Assembly: GCF_013409255.1 (NCBI RefSeq)
Contig: NZ_JACCAS010000001.1
Coordinates: 1,240,001-1,304,000 of the forward strand
DNA length: 64,000 nucleotides
Direction of reading: 5' to 3'
Source: Paraburkholderia bryophila
GTDB lineage: Bacteria; Pseudomonadota; Gammaproteobacteria; Burkholderiales; Burkholderiaceae
Below are positions 8,881-17,938 of this stretch, piece after piece (positions within the stretch are counted from its first letter, which is position 1; every line of letters starts with the position of its first letter). The translations under genes were made by a program, and so were the position numbers. The notes below the pieces were generated by a model. The model was not told the DNA's origin, did not search any database, and saw only the letters and a list, made by a program, of their open reading frames with translations.

Positions 8881-10341
8881 ATGACGATACGCGCCCTGCA
8901 CGTCGCAAGCGAGCTGTATCCCCTCCTCAAAACGGGCGGTCTCGCCGACGTCGCGGGTGCGTTGCCGCCCGCGCTGATCGAGCGCGGCGCCGACGTGCGA
9001 GTGCTGCTGCCGGGCTTTCCGGCGGTAGTCGCCGGTCTCGCCGACCTGCAACCGGTGGCGCGCCTGGGCCGCCGCTTCGACGCGCCGGACGTGACGCTCG
9101 AACGCGGCACCCTGCCCTCGAACGGCCTGATCGTCTACGTGATCCGCGCGGGCACGCTGTACGACCGGCCCGGCAACCCGTATCTGAACGACGAACACGT
9201 GCCGTACGGCGACAATGCGCTGCGCTTCGCGCTGCTCGGCTGGGTCGCCGCGCAACTGGCGCAGCGCCTCGACCCGGCATGGACGCCGCAGATCATCCAC
9301 GCGCACGACTGGCATGCGGGACTCGCGCCCGCCTATCTGAAAGCGGCGGAGCGCCAGTCGGGCCGGCCGCTCGCGCGTTGTGTGTTTACCGTGCACAACC
9401 TCGCGTATCAAGGCGTATTTCCGGCGCAGCAGTTCGCTCAACTCGGCTTGCCCGACGACTTTTTCACGATGCACGGCATCGAGTTTTACGGGCAGTTGTC
9501 GTTCCTCAAAGCCGGGCTTTACTACACCGACCGCATCACGACCGTCAGTCCGACTTACGCTCGCGAAATCCAGACGATGGCTCAGGGCGGCGGTCTGGAC
9601 GGACTGCTGCGCCATCGCTCGCACGATCTGAGCGGGATTCTGAACGGCGTCGACTACGACGTGTGGAACCCCGCCAGCGACACCCTGCTCGACTCGCATT
9701 ACAACGCCACGCGCCTCGCCGGCAAGCTGGCGTGCAAGGAAGCGCTGCAAAAGCGCTTCGGCCTCGCGCAGAAAAGCGACGCGCTGCTGTTCGGCGTGGT
9801 GAGCCGCCTCACCGAACAGAAAGGCCTCGATCTGCTGCTCGAAGCGGTGCCGGAAATTGTCAAACGCGGCGGGCAACTGGTGGTGTTCGGCACCGGCGAC
9901 CCGGCGCTCGAAAACGGCCTGAAGCGGGCCGCGCATGCGCATCCGGAATCGGTCGCGGTGGAACTCGGCTTCGACGAAACGCTCGCGCATACGATCGTCG
10001 CGGGCAGCGACGTGATCGCGGTGCCGTCGCGTTTCGAGCCCTGCGGGTTGACCCAGCTCTACGCGCTGGCCTATGGCTCGCTGCCGCTGGTGCACTGCGT
10101 GGGCGGACTCGCGGACACAGTGGTGGACGCATCGCTCGAAAATCTCGCCGACGACCTCGCCACCGGTTTCGTGTTCGAGCGGTTCGAGCCGAAAGGCATT
10201 GCCAGCGCGATCCGCCGCGCGTTCGCGCTGTACGACCGCCGCACCGAATGGAAGGCAACGCAGCGGCGCGCCATGCGCCAGGACTTCGGCTGGGGGGCGT
10301 CGGCCGAGCGCTATCTGGCGTTGTATCGCGAACTCACCTGA
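8881..10341 (+). CDS. glgA: Glycogen synthase (ADP-glucose type, GT5)
   Basis: The 486-residue protein transfers glucose from ADP-glucose to the growing alpha-1,4-glucan. The N-terminal KTGGLADVAGALP motif (about residues 17-29) is the ADP-glucose binding signature of bacterial starch/glycogen synthases. HAHDWHAGLAP and FTVHNLAYQG follow, and the C-terminal Rossmann domain holds SRFEPCGLTQLYALAYG with the catalytic Glu. Length matches the family (about 480). AAAGG lies just upstream of the ATG. Together with glgC it gives the last two steps of glycogen elongation; the branching enzyme and other glg genes are not in this window. Confidence 0.97.
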   Translation: MTIRALHVASELYPLLKTGGLADVAGALPPALIERGADVRVLLPGFPAVVAGLADLQPVARLGRRFDAPDVTLERGTLPSNGLIVYVIRAGTLYDRPGNPYLNDEHVPYGDNALRFALLGWVAAQLAQRLDPAWTPQIIHAHDWHAGLAPAYLKAAERQSGRPLARCVFTVHNLAYQGVFPAQQFAQLGLPDDFFTMHGIEFYGQLSFLKAGLYYTDRITTVSPTYAREIQTMAQGGGLDGLLRHRSHDLSGILNGVDYDVWNPASDTLLDSHYNATRLAGKLACKEALQKRFGLAQKSDALLFGVVSRLTEQKGLDLLLEAVPEIVKRGGQLVVFGTGDPALENGLKRAAHAHPESVAVELGFDETLAHTIVAGSDVIAVPSRFEPCGLTQLYALAYGSLPLVHCVGGLADTVVDASLENLADDLATGFVFERFEPKGIASAIRRAFALYDRRTEWKATQRRAMRQDFGWGASAERYLALYRELT

Positions 10342-10355
10342 GCGGACTGCGGCAC

Positions 10356-10374
10356 GCGCGCCACGCTGGCGCGC
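10356..10374 (+). terminator. Hairpin after glgA
   Basis: GCGCGCCA and TGGCGCGC form a perfect 8-bp stem with a 3-base loop, 14 bases after the glgA stop. There is no T-run, so termination is plausible but unproven. Confidence 0.35.
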
Positions 10375-10626
10375 TGGCAGCCGCCGTTGCGCGCCGTTCG
10401 ACAAACCACCATCCGTCTGATGGTTCGACGCAACAACCTCAGGGCCGGATCAACTCGCGCGCGGCAAACTCATGTATTGTTGCCTGACCCTGCAGGGCGT
10501 GCATTTTTCTTGCATGATCTGAAGCAATCCCGCCGCATGAGGCGTCCGGCTCCTGCCGGATCACGCCAACGCGGCGCACCTTCCCGTTTCCATTGATCGC
10601 GCATGAGCGCTTGCGCGGGCTACACC

Positions 10627-11493
10627 ATGACGAAAAACGTTCTGAGCATTCAGTCCCATGTCGTGTTCGGGCACGCCGGCAACAGTGCGGCCGAATTCCC
10701 GATGCGCCGGCTCGGCGTCAACGTCTGGCCGCTCAATACCGTGCAGTTCTCGAACCACACGCAATACGGCCATTGGACCGGCGGCGCGATCGAGGCCGCG
10801 CAAATGGAAGCGCTGGTCGAAGGCATCGGCGCGATCGGCATGCTGCCGCGTTGCGACGCGGTACTGTCCGGCTATCTCGGCACGCCGGAGCAAGCCCAGT
10901 CGGTGCTGGAAATCGTCAAGGCCGTGAAGGCCGCCAATCCGCGCGCCTGGTACTTCTGCGATCCGGTGATGGGCGCCGCGAGCGGCTGCAAGGTCGAGCC
11001 GGGCATCCAGGAGTTTCTGGTACGCACCATGCCGGAAATGGCCGACGCAATGGCGCCGAACCATACCGAGCTGCAACGTCTCGCGGGCCGAGAGATCGAG
11101 ACGCTCGAAGAAGCGGTGACCGCCTGCCGCGAACTGATCGCGCGTGGGCCGAAGCTGATCCTGGTCAAGCATCTGCTCGACCGCAACAGCCCCGCCGACC
11201 GCTTCAACATGCTGGTCGTCACCGAACGGGAAGCCTGGATGGGCCAGCGCCCGCTCTACCCGTTCGCGCGTCAACCGGTCGGTGTCGGCGACCTGACGAG
11301 CGCGGTGTTCGTTGCGCGCACGCTGCTGGGCGATTCGATTCGCGCGGCGTTCGAACACACGCTGGCCGCCGTCAACGCAGTGGTCAAGGCGACCTGGCAA
11401 GCCGGGCGCTACGAACTGGAACTGGTGGCCGCGCAGAACGAAATCGCGCAGCCGCGCGAGTGGTTCGATGCATGGGTGGCGGACAGCGCTTAA
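10627..11493 (+). CDS. pdxY: Pyridoxal kinase PdxY
   Basis: The enzyme phosphorylates pyridoxal in the vitamin B6 salvage pathway. The protein (288 residues from ATG 10627) matches the PdxY pattern almost word for word at the start: [23 protein letters not shown], then [29 protein letters not shown] and the anion-hole/catalytic [12 protein letters not shown] near the C-terminus. An upstream in-frame ATG at 10603 would add eight residues; I chose 10627 because E. coli PdxY also starts two to three residues before the N-I/L-xIQSHVV motif. Neither start has a strong ribosome binding site. It appears monocistronic. Confidence 0.93.
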   Translation: MTKNVLSIQSHVVFGHAGNSAAEFPMRRLGVNVWPLNTVQFSNHTQYGHWTGGAIEAAQMEALVEGIGAIGMLPRCDAVLSGYLGTPEQAQSVLEIVKAVKAANPRAWYFCDPVMGAASGCKVEPGIQEFLVRTMPEMADAMAPNHTELQRLAGREIETLEEAVTACRELIARGPKLILVKHLLDRNSPADRFNMLVVTEREAWMGQRPLYPFARQPVGVGDLTSAVFVARTLLGDSIRAAFEHTLAAVNAVVKATWQAGRYELELVAAQNEIAQPREWFDAWVADSA

Positions 11494-11618
11494 GCCGCCG
11501 CGCGGCGTGTCAGGTCCTATCACGTCCTATAATGCTTGCCGCGTGGACGAGGCATCGAGGCATGCCCTCGCCCACTCGCCACTTTTCAGGCATCAAGCAT
11601 TCAGCAGACGAGGCATCG

Positions 11619-12080
11619 ATGGACGGCTATATCCGCAGCGAGCGGGAAGAATATTTTGAGCAGTTGTGCGTCAGCGTCGACGCCGACGAAACTCACGAAC
11701 AGGAAGCGATCGAGTTCTTCGAGAACCAGTTCGATCAGGCCGACTTCGATCCCGCGCAGTGGCTCGACATTGCGCTGTACTACTCGCCGGCCGTGGCGCG
11801 CGGCATCATCGAGATGGTGACGCCCGACGACCGCGCCCGCAGCAACATTGCCGAAGTGATCGCGGACAACCTCGACATCTCCTACGGCGAAGACGAATGC
11901 CAGCAGTTCGCCGAGACCATCGAGTTCGCGCTGAACAACGGCGTGCCGGTGGATATCGACCTCGTGCTCGACGGCTGCCAGCGCGCGATCGACGACCTCG
12001 ACACCTGGGCCGACGACGACACCAAGGCGCCGTTGCTGCGTCTGCGTGAAGAGTTGCTGCGCCAGCAAGGCGAGCACTAA
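11619..12080 (+). CDS. Small acidic protein of unknown function
   Basis: The 153-residue product is very acidic and Gln/Asp rich (for example EEYFEQLCVSVDADETHEQE and DDLDTWADDDTK). It has no signal peptide, membrane segment or known motif, and is predicted mostly helical. Codon use is typical of the genome, and the ending at a GC-rich hairpin (12096-12120) supports a real gene. It lies 125 bases after pdxY; a shared function is not evident. I do not recognise the family beyond conserved hypothetical proteins of Burkholderiaceae. Confidence 0.7.
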   Translation: MDGYIRSEREEYFEQLCVSVDADETHEQEAIEFFENQFDQADFDPAQWLDIALYYSPAVARGIIEMVTPDDRARSNIAEVIADNLDISYGEDECQQFAETIEFALNNGVPVDIDLVLDGCQRAIDDLDTWADDDTKAPLLRLREELLRQQGEH

Positions 12081-12095
12081 AAGCATCAAGCCCCA

Positions 12096-12120
12096 CCGCC
12101 GGCGCGCTCGCGCCGGCGTC
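12096..12120 (+). terminator. GC-rich hairpin after the acidic protein gene
   Basis: CGCCGGCGCG and the complementary CGCGCCGGCG form a strong stem around CT, followed by TCTTAAG. The T-run is poor, so this is a probable but imperfect terminator. Confidence 0.5.
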
Positions 12121-12434
12121 TTAAGCATGTGCCGTAATCCGCACCCATCCGCCCGCGCCGACAGGCCGCCAGCGTATGCGCTGCGGGCCCTGTGCCGAAA
12201 TGCTCATTCAAAGCGCCTCGAACTGCCAAGACGGCGGCAAATTGGCTTTCTATATTCGCGCCAGATTACCCGGCGTGTGACAGCTACTGCGCGTATTCCA
12301 GCATTGTTTATGGCGACCGATCATCCGTAGTCTTGCGATGTGCGCCATGCCTCACCCTGCTTGAGCGCCGATCAGCGTTACTGCCTTGCCGCTTTCACAC
12401 ACCCTGAAACTGTCGATGGAAGGAGAGAGAGACC
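12121..12434. other. Intergenic region upstream of the amino acid binding protein gene
   Basis: About 310 bases without a gene. It should hold the promoter of the binding-protein gene; the part around 12230-12330 is less GC-rich. I see no convincing operator or riboswitch fold. Confidence 0.4.
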
Positions 12435-13583
12435 ATGAGTCTTCGCACTACGCTGAAACCACTCGCATTGATCACTGGCGCCCTGTTCGCACTCGCGCCG
12501 CTGGCCAGTTCCGCCGATCAGACGGTGAAGATCGGCTTCGCCGCGCCGATGACGGGCGCCAACGCCGGCTACGGCAAGGATCTGGAAAACGGCGTGAGGC
12601 TCGCCATCGAGGAAGCCAACGCGCAGAAGATCAAGATCGGCGACCAGGTCACGCAATTCCAGCTCGTCTCCGAGGACGACCAGGCCGACCCGCGCATCGG
12701 CGTGCAGGCCGCGCAGAAGCTGGTGGATTCGGGCGTCTCGGCGGTGGTCGGCCACTTCAATTCGGGCACCACGATTCCGGCCTCGCAGATTTATGAGCAG
12801 GCCGGCATTCCGGTGATCGACCCGGCCGCCACCAACCCGATCATCACCGGGCGCGGCTTCGCGAACACCTTCATGGTGATTTCTACCGATGCGCAGAACG
12901 CCGGCAACGCGGGCGTCTACGCGGTGGAAGTGAGCAAGGCCAAGCGCATCGCGATCGTCGACGACCGGACCGCGTTCGGTCAGGGCGAGGCCGACGAGTT
13001 CGAGAAGGCGGTGAAAGCGCACGGCGGCACCATCGTGACGCGCGAGTACACCGACAACAAAGCGGTCGACTTCAGCACGCAGATCACCAAGATCAAGTCG
13101 ACCAATGCCGACCTGGTGTTCTTCGGCGGCCTGGACACGCAGGCGGCCGGCTTCGCGAAGCGGATGAAGCAGTTGAGCCTGAACGCTCAACTGGTGGGCG
13201 GCGGCGGCGTGATGGACGAGGACTTCATCAAGCTCGCCGGCGACGCGGCAGAAGGCGCCCAGGCGTGGGAATACGGCCGGCCGCTGGCGCAGTTGCCGGG
13301 CGGCAAGGACTTCTCCGCGAAGTTCAAGAAGCGCTTCGGGGTGGATATCCTGTCGTACGCACCGTTCGGTTACGACGGCGCGTGGGCCGCGATCAAGGCG
13401 ATGCAGCAGGCCAAATCCAGCTCGCCGAATGTCTATCGTCCGGTGTTGAAGGCGATCGATTTCGACGGCGTGACCGGCAAGATCTCGTTCGATAGCACGG
13501 GCGCGTTGAAGAGCGGGTCGTCGACGCTGTATCAGGTCAAGAACGGCGCGTGGGTGCCGATCGTGACGAAGAGCGGCGGTTGA
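12435..13583 (+). CDS. Branched-chain amino acid ABC transporter substrate-binding protein (LivK/LivJ type)
   Basis: The 382-residue protein starts after GGAAGGAGAGAGAGACC, an excellent ribosome binding site. Residues 1-26 are a signal peptide ending at SSA-DQ, so it is periplasmic. The mature protein begins VKIGFAAPMTGANAGYGKD, the standard opening of type I periplasmic Leu/Ile/Val-binding proteins, with VGHFNSGTTIPASQIY, IDPAATNP and FVISTDAQ-type ligand contacts. It delivers branched-chain amino acids (or a related small ligand) to a Liv permease. No permease or ATPase genes lie beside it, so it must work with components encoded elsewhere. A perfect hairpin follows the stop. Confidence 0.92.
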   Translation: MSLRTTLKPLALITGALFALAPLASSADQTVKIGFAAPMTGANAGYGKDLENGVRLAIEEANAQKIKIGDQVTQFQLVSEDDQADPRIGVQAAQKLVDSGVSAVVGHFNSGTTIPASQIYEQAGIPVIDPAATNPIITGRGFANTFMVISTDAQNAGNAGVYAVEVSKAKRIAIVDDRTAFGQGEADEFEKAVKAHGGTIVTREYTDNKAVDFSTQITKIKSTNADLVFFGGLDTQAAGFAKRMKQLSLNAQLVGGGGVMDEDFIKLAGDAAEGAQAWEYGRPLAQLPGGKDFSAKFKKRFGVDILSYAPFGYDGAWAAIKAMQQAKSSSPNVYRPVLKAIDFDGVTGKISFDSTGALKSGSSTLYQVKNGAWVPIVTKSGG

Positions 13584-13609
13584 GGTACGAGTTGTTTTAG
13601 CGACTTGAA

Positions 13610-13651
13610 GCGGGGTTGGCACGGCGTGGCTTCACGCCGTGCCAACCCCGC
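13610..13651 (+). terminator. Bidirectional terminator between convergent genes
   Basis: A perfect 19-bp stem (13610-13628 with 13633-13651) closes on a GCTT loop. It sits exactly between the binding-protein gene and the convergent DUF3857 gene and touches the stop codon of the latter. Confidence 0.75.
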
Positions 13652-15624
13652 TACTTCGAAGTTGAATTTGAATTTGCCACCTTCGCCACCGTGGCTACCT
13701 TGACCACCAGCTCGGCGTCAAGGTCCCGCTCGATCCGCACGAGGTCGTCTTTCATGGCGGCGAATTCATCGGCGGTACACATCTGATGATCGAAGGCGGC
13801 TCGCAGTTGCCGCCGGACCTGCAACACGCGCGTCGATGGATCGAAAACATAGCGGGACGTGAACGTCAAAAACCGGTCCTGCACCGAGGTATCGACCGGC
13901 AAATCCGTCACGCGGACAAAGCGCGGCAACGTCATTTCCAGCGTCTCGTCAAACGCGCCACCCAGGCAGGCCCATGGCTGCGTTCTCGCCGGCTCGGCCA
14001 GCCACGCCTGCACCTGCGAACTCATTCCGCCCGACAGACTCGTCAACGCCGGCACCGCCGTGGTGCCGTCCGACCAGACGAAGTGCGCCACGCTGCCCTG
14101 CATCGACGTCGCAAACGGTCCGTGCGTGGCGCTGACGTCGTCCGTGCGTAGCTGGGCCGTGCCGTGCAGGCCCGTCATCAACAGCCGGTTCGCGGCGATC
14201 AGTTGCGTGCGCTGCCGCGTCGCTCGCCGGAACGTGTTGCGTTCGAGTTCCGCCGTGTACCCCGTGTCTTCGACGCGGTACGCGTAGTTCGCCGAGCCTT
14301 GTTCGTCGACGTCGATCTGCAGACGCGCGCGGCGCTCGCGTACTTGCGTGGCCGGCGTGCGCGACAGCACGCCGTCGTCGACCAGCAGCACCGGCCGGTC
14401 CATCACGCTCGGCGGCAGATAGCCGAACGCCACGCCGCCCGCCGTCGTGTCCGCGTACAACGCCAGCTCGGGGATCCACACGATCGCGTGATTGATCGCG
14501 CTACTGCCGTAACCGGGCACGGCCGGCAAGCTGTAGTACGGCCCGAGGTTGAGCAGCACCGCCTCGCTGCGAATACCGACCGCCGCCAGCAACGCGCTGT
14601 ACAACGCGACGTGGTCCTTGCAGTCGCCGTAACGGTTATGCAGGATGTCGATCGCCTTGTGAGGAATCGCCGCCGTCTCGCCGAGAAACAACGCGACGTA
14701 GCGGATATTCAAACGCATCCAGTCGTAAAGAACTCGGGCTTTGTCGCGCGGATCGACGCTGCCGGCAGTTAGCTCCTGCGCCAGCCGGACGATCGCAGGA
14801 TCGCTCATGGTGGCGTCGAGCGCGGGCCCGCGATAACGCGCCGCGAAACTCGCGAAGTCCGGCACCGTCGACACCATCAGCCGATCACCCCAGTTCGCGT
14901 AACCCACCGCGCCCGCTTCGAGCGGCGCGTAAGGCCCGTGCCGGTAGTCGAATTCGTAGCGGGTGCGGCCGTTGGCCGTGACCGGCGGCAACGCGGTGTA
15001 GCCGCGCGCGTCGGCATAGAGCGGCACGTCGGCGGGCAGATCGAAGATCAGGCGTTGCAGGTCGACGGGGTCGCGCGTCGGCTCGACCAGATAGGCGAAC
15101 GTACCGGCCTGCAAAGGTTTCGTGCGGGTCTTGCGAAACGCCAGATGCACGCGCGAGCCGGGCTCCACGCCGGGGAAAATCACCGTGCGCAACACGCCGT
15201 CCTCGAAACTCGGCGCGCCGGCCGAGCGCGGCTCCTGCACGTCGCGAATCGCTTCCGGGCCAACCGGATGCGCGACGCCGTTCGGGTCGAGCGTTTCGGC
15301 GGCCAGTAATTGCACCTGCTCGATGTCCTTGTTGAACCACACATAGCGTTGCGCGATGTCGTCGACGCCACTCGTCGTATTGGCGCGCAGAATCGTGTCG
15401 TCGTGCTCTTCGATGGAGCCGTCTTTCTGGATCGTGAACAGGTGGACGTCGCTCTCCATCGTGGAGGGCGCGCGATCGTCGGCGGATGAGGCAGCCGTGT
15501 CGTCGGCGAATGCGGTGGCGACGCACGCGCCGCTTAACGTCAACATCGCGGCGATGCGGATCAACCCGGCGTGGCGCCTGTGGAGGCGACCTAAGCGGCG
15601 ACCTGAGACCCGACCGGCCGTCAC
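13651..15624 (-). CDS. Exported DUF3857 / transglutaminase-like protein
   Basis: The 657-residue protein starts at GTG 15624, whose GTGA overlaps the stop of the upstream gene by four bases. An N-terminal basic stretch precedes a hydrophobic segment (about residues 23-40, ending AFADD), so it is exported. The N-terminal half matches the DUF3857 layout, with RYVWFNKDIEQVQ and VIFPGVEPGSRVHLAFRKT. The middle is a transglutaminase-like core: Cys in NRYGDCKDHVALYSALL, His in SSAINHAIVWIPE and Asp in LYADTT form a complete triad. The C-terminal region is beta-rich. Such proteins are periplasmic and of unknown substrate; they may cleave or cross-link peptides. Co-translation with a DNA-binding-like gene is unusual. 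Confidence 0.85.
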   Translation of the reverse strand: MTAGRVSGRRLGRLHRRHAGLIRIAAMLTLSGACVATAFADDTAASSADDRAPSTMESDVHLFTIQKDGSIEEHDDTILRANTTSGVDDIAQRYVWFNKDIEQVQLLAAETLDPNGVAHPVGPEAIRDVQEPRSAGAPSFEDGVLRTVIFPGVEPGSRVHLAFRKTRTKPLQAGTFAYLVEPTRDPVDLQRLIFDLPADVPLYADARGYTALPPVTANGRTRYEFDYRHGPYAPLEAGAVGYANWGDRLMVSTVPDFASFAARYRGPALDATMSDPAIVRLAQELTAGSVDPRDKARVLYDWMRLNIRYVALFLGETAAIPHKAIDILHNRYGDCKDHVALYSALLAAVGIRSEAVLLNLGPYYSLPAVPGYGSSAINHAIVWIPELALYADTTAGGVAFGYLPPSVMDRPVLLVDDGVLSRTPATQVRERRARLQIDVDEQGSANYAYRVEDTGYTAELERNTFRRATRQRTQLIAANRLLMTGLHGTAQLRTDDVSATHGPFATSMQGSVAHFVWSDGTTAVPALTSLSGGMSSQVQAWLAEPARTQPWACLGGAFDETLEMTLPRFVRVTDLPVDTSVQDRFLTFTSRYVFDPSTRVLQVRRQLRAAFDHQMCTADEFAAMKDDLVRIERDLDAELVVKVATVAKVANSNSTSK

Positions 15625-16301
15625 TCGCCCTCGCCGATCTGCGCCAGCAACGCCTGCAGTCGCTCCACATGCCGAAGCAGCAAATGGCGATGCTTCTCGA
15701 TCTGCTCCAGCCGCCCTGCAAGATCGGCCTGGATCGGATCGTCGAGATCGGCGGCGGCGATCACGTCCTCCACTTTCGCGCGCAAGGCCGTCAGTTCGAC
15801 CGGCGCGTGACTCAGATGCCGCTCGAAACGCCGCACGTCCTGAATCGCCAGATCGCGGACCTTGCGTAGATGCAACTGACGCCGATGCGCCTCGGCGTCG
15901 ATCGTTTCCTCCTCGACGCGTTTAGCCGCCGCCGGTTGGCCGAAAATCGGTTCTGGCGGCCGCAGCACGGTCTTTTTTCGCACCGGATGCGCGGTGCCGC
16001 GAAAGCGCGCGAGCGGCTGTTCGTTGTCGATCGCCTCGCGCGCGTTGGGCGGAATGTCCTGCTCGCCATGCGGCGCGTTCATCCAGCCGTTCGGCAAACC
16101 GGTGACCGCTTCGATCCCGCGCACGAATTCCTCGCTGAATTCGCGCTGCCCGGACAACATCAGTTTCAGATAGCTGGCGGAGAAGGTCATCATGCGCGCG
16201 AGACGGGTCGCCGCGCCGACCTCGCGGGTCAACAGAACCAGGTTCGCTCGCCAGACCGGGAGCAACAATTCGTCGGAATCTTCCATCGCTGGGTCTTCCA
16301 T
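15621..16301 (-). CDS. Helix-turn-helix-like regulator with coiled-coil C-terminus
   Basis: The 226-residue protein has an N-terminal helical region with LTREVGAATRLARMMTFSAS and YLKLMLSGQREFSEEFVRGIEAVTG, which reads like the recognition and dimer helices of a Cro/CI-type DNA-binding domain. A linker rich in Pro and charged residues follows (100-140), then a long helical region (about 145-226) with heptad-like Leu spacing. Starts at 16301 (MEDPAMEDSDE) or 16286 are both possible. It overlaps the DUF3857 gene by four bases, so the two are translationally coupled. Regulator function is inferred from fold pattern only. Confidence 0.7.
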   Translation of the reverse strand: MEDPAMEDSDELLLPVWRANLVLLTREVGAATRLARMMTFSASYLKLMLSGQREFSEEFVRGIEAVTGLPNGWMNAPHGEQDIPPNAREAIDNEQPLARFRGTAHPVRKKTVLRPPEPIFGQPAAAKRVEEETIDAEAHRRQLHLRKVRDLAIQDVRRFERHLSHAPVELTALRAKVEDVIAAADLDDPIQADLAGRLEQIEKHRHLLLRHVERLQALLAQIGEGE

Positions 16302-16620
16302 CTTGTGGCCCGATGTAGGGATGCCGCGCTCGCACGCGTCATCGTTTTGAAAGGGTAGTCGCTGCGCGGCGCGCTGCGCAATCCCTGCGTTACATCGCCC
16401 GCCGCGCGGCGTTGCGGAAATTACACGCTACGTCGCGTCATTCGTCATCACGCTGCGAACCGCCACCGCTATCGGATTGCGGCCGGCACCGTTATTCATT
16501 GACCGATGGATTCATCGCGCGTTCATATGCCCATCGCTCACGGTGTGGCATGCTGACGATTCGTTGCGGCACGCGTCGTGCTGCAACGATAGCGCCACCA
16601 CTTGAATTAAGGATTTTGTA
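16302..16620. other. Intergenic region between divergent genes
   Basis: About 320 bases with promoters expected for the minus-strand regulator and the plus-strand secreted peptide. No gene, palindrome or clear -35/-10 pair was convincing; the last 12 bases carry the AAGGA ribosome binding site of the peptide gene. Confidence 0.4.
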
Positions 16621-16755
16621 ATGAAGAAAATTGTCCTCACCCTTGCCGCCGCCGTCGTTGCTCTGAGCGCGATCGCTCCCGCACAGGCTTATGAGCATCA
16701 CCGCGTATGCCACAAGGTACGTGTCCACCATCATTGGGAAAATCGCTGCCACTGA
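16621..16755 (+). CDS. 44-residue secreted His/Cys-rich peptide
   Basis: The frame starts at ATG 16621 with AAGGA at a proper distance. Residues 1-23 (MKKIVLTLAAAVVALSAIAP then AQA) form an ideal signal peptide with an AQA cleavage site. The mature 21 residues, YEHHRVCHKVRVHHHWENRC plus a final H, contain six His and two Cys. A rho-independent terminator follows within 35 bases. The composition suggests metal binding or a disulphide-closed loop in the periplasm; this is inference. I have seen similar CHKVRxHxHW-type short exported proteins in Burkholderiaceae but cannot name a function. Confidence 0.8.
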   Translation: MKKIVLTLAAAVVALSAIAPAQAYEHHRVCHKVRVHHHWENRCH

Positions 16756-16789
16756 TGGGCGTGCCGCCTGGCGGCACACATGCATCCGA

Positions 16790-16820
16790 GAAGCTCCGTC
16801 ACAAGCGGGGCTTTTTTTAT
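16790..16820 (+). terminator. Rho-independent terminator of the His-rich peptide gene
   Basis: AGCTCCG pairs with CGGGGCT (one G-T pair) around TCACAAG and is followed by TTTTTTTAT. A second hairpin, GTGCCGCC/GGCGGCAC, lies at 16761-16777 just before it. Confidence 0.85.
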
Positions 16821-17044
16821 GCCATCACACCGACCGCAAACTGCCGACCGTCGATCCGGCACGACGCGCGGTAAGCCACGCCGCCCTATACGTTCTGCGC
16901 GAAAACGGCAGCATGCAATCACGGACACATGCTGTTACACCTTGACGGTGTGAGCCGACGCGGGCATGACGGCAACGCAAGGCGTCGCGTCATGAACCGC
17001 GTGGAAGCGGAAGAGGTGTTTGAATCGTCGGCGCGACGCGAGGG

Positions 17045-17857
17045 TCACGCCGCCTTGACGTGGTCCAGCGCGGTGGTCACGAGTGCTTCGAGCAAGGGCT
17101 CGATTTTCGTGGCGAGCGTTTCGTCATACGCGTACGGCATCTGCTCTTCCATATACGTGATCTGCGACAGCTCGAGCTGCACCGCATGCACGCCTTGCGA
17201 CGGTTGCCCATACTGACGCGTGATATAGCCGCCCTTGAAGCGTCCGTTGGCGATCGCCGAATAGCCGCCATGCTGCTCGACCACAGCAGCCAGTTCCTCG
17301 GCCAGTCCCGCCACCGCGCTCGCGCCGTTCGACGAGCCGAAATTGAAATCCGGCAAGCGGCCTTCGAAGAAACGCGGCACGTGCGAGCGGATCGAATGCG
17401 CTTCCCACAGCAGCACCTTGCCGTGTTCCGCTTTCAGCGCGGCCAGTTCATTCGTCAGTGCGTCGTGATACGGCTGCCAGTAAGCGTCGCGACGACGGGC
17501 GATTTCGGCGTCGGTGGGCAGATGGCCGTCGAGATACAACGGCTCTTTGTCAAATGTATCGACAGGCAGCAGGCCGGTCGTGTCCTGGCCCGGGTACAGG
17601 TTTGCGCCGTCGGGCGGACGGTTCAGGTCGATCACGTAGCGCGCGTAAGTCGGCGCGAGAATCGACGCGCCCATGCGCTTCGCGAACGCATACAGACGGT
17701 CCAGATGCCAATCGCAATCGTCGGTGCGTTGCGCGACCGGCGTCATCGTCGCGGCGATATCGGCCGGGATTTGCGTGCCCATATGCGGGATCGAGATCAG
17801 CAACGGCAAACTGCCCCGATGCAGCGATACAACCGGCGGAGTGTTCAATGCAGTCAT
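17045..17857 (-). CDS. hutG: N-formylglutamate deformylase
   Basis: The 270-residue protein hydrolyses N-formylglutamate to formate and glutamate, the last step of the five-step histidine degradation route. It has the family signatures LISIPHMGTQIP at the N-terminus, TDDCDWHLDRLY, YVIDLNRPPDG, LLWEAHSIRSHVPRFFEG (metal-binding His/Glu) and GGYITRQYGQP. Length agrees with the family. It is the promoter-distal gene of the hut operon, 81 bases after hutF. Its presence with hutF shows that formamide is not the product here; formimidoylglutamate is deiminated first. Confidence 0.96.
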   Translation of the reverse strand: MTALNTPPVVSLHRGSLPLLISIPHMGTQIPADIAATMTPVAQRTDDCDWHLDRLYAFAKRMGASILAPTYARYVIDLNRPPDGANLYPGQDTTGLLPVDTFDKEPLYLDGHLPTDAEIARRRDAYWQPYHDALTNELAALKAEHGKVLLWEAHSIRSHVPRFFEGRLPDFNFGSSNGASAVAGLAEELAAVVEQHGGYSAIANGRFKGGYITRQYGQPSQGVHAVQLELSQITYMEEQMPYAYDETLATKIEPLLEALVTTALDHVKAA

Positions 17858-17938
17858 GTCAGTCCGGATTCGATGAGAGGGATGAGTCGCGACGATGCGT
17901 CAGTCGGGCGATTTATGCCGCGCGCCCGACCGGGCCGG

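Noticed and set aside
8857..10404. 515-codon minus-strand frame opposite glgA
   Set aside because: glgA motifs are complete on the other strand; this frame has no domain pattern.
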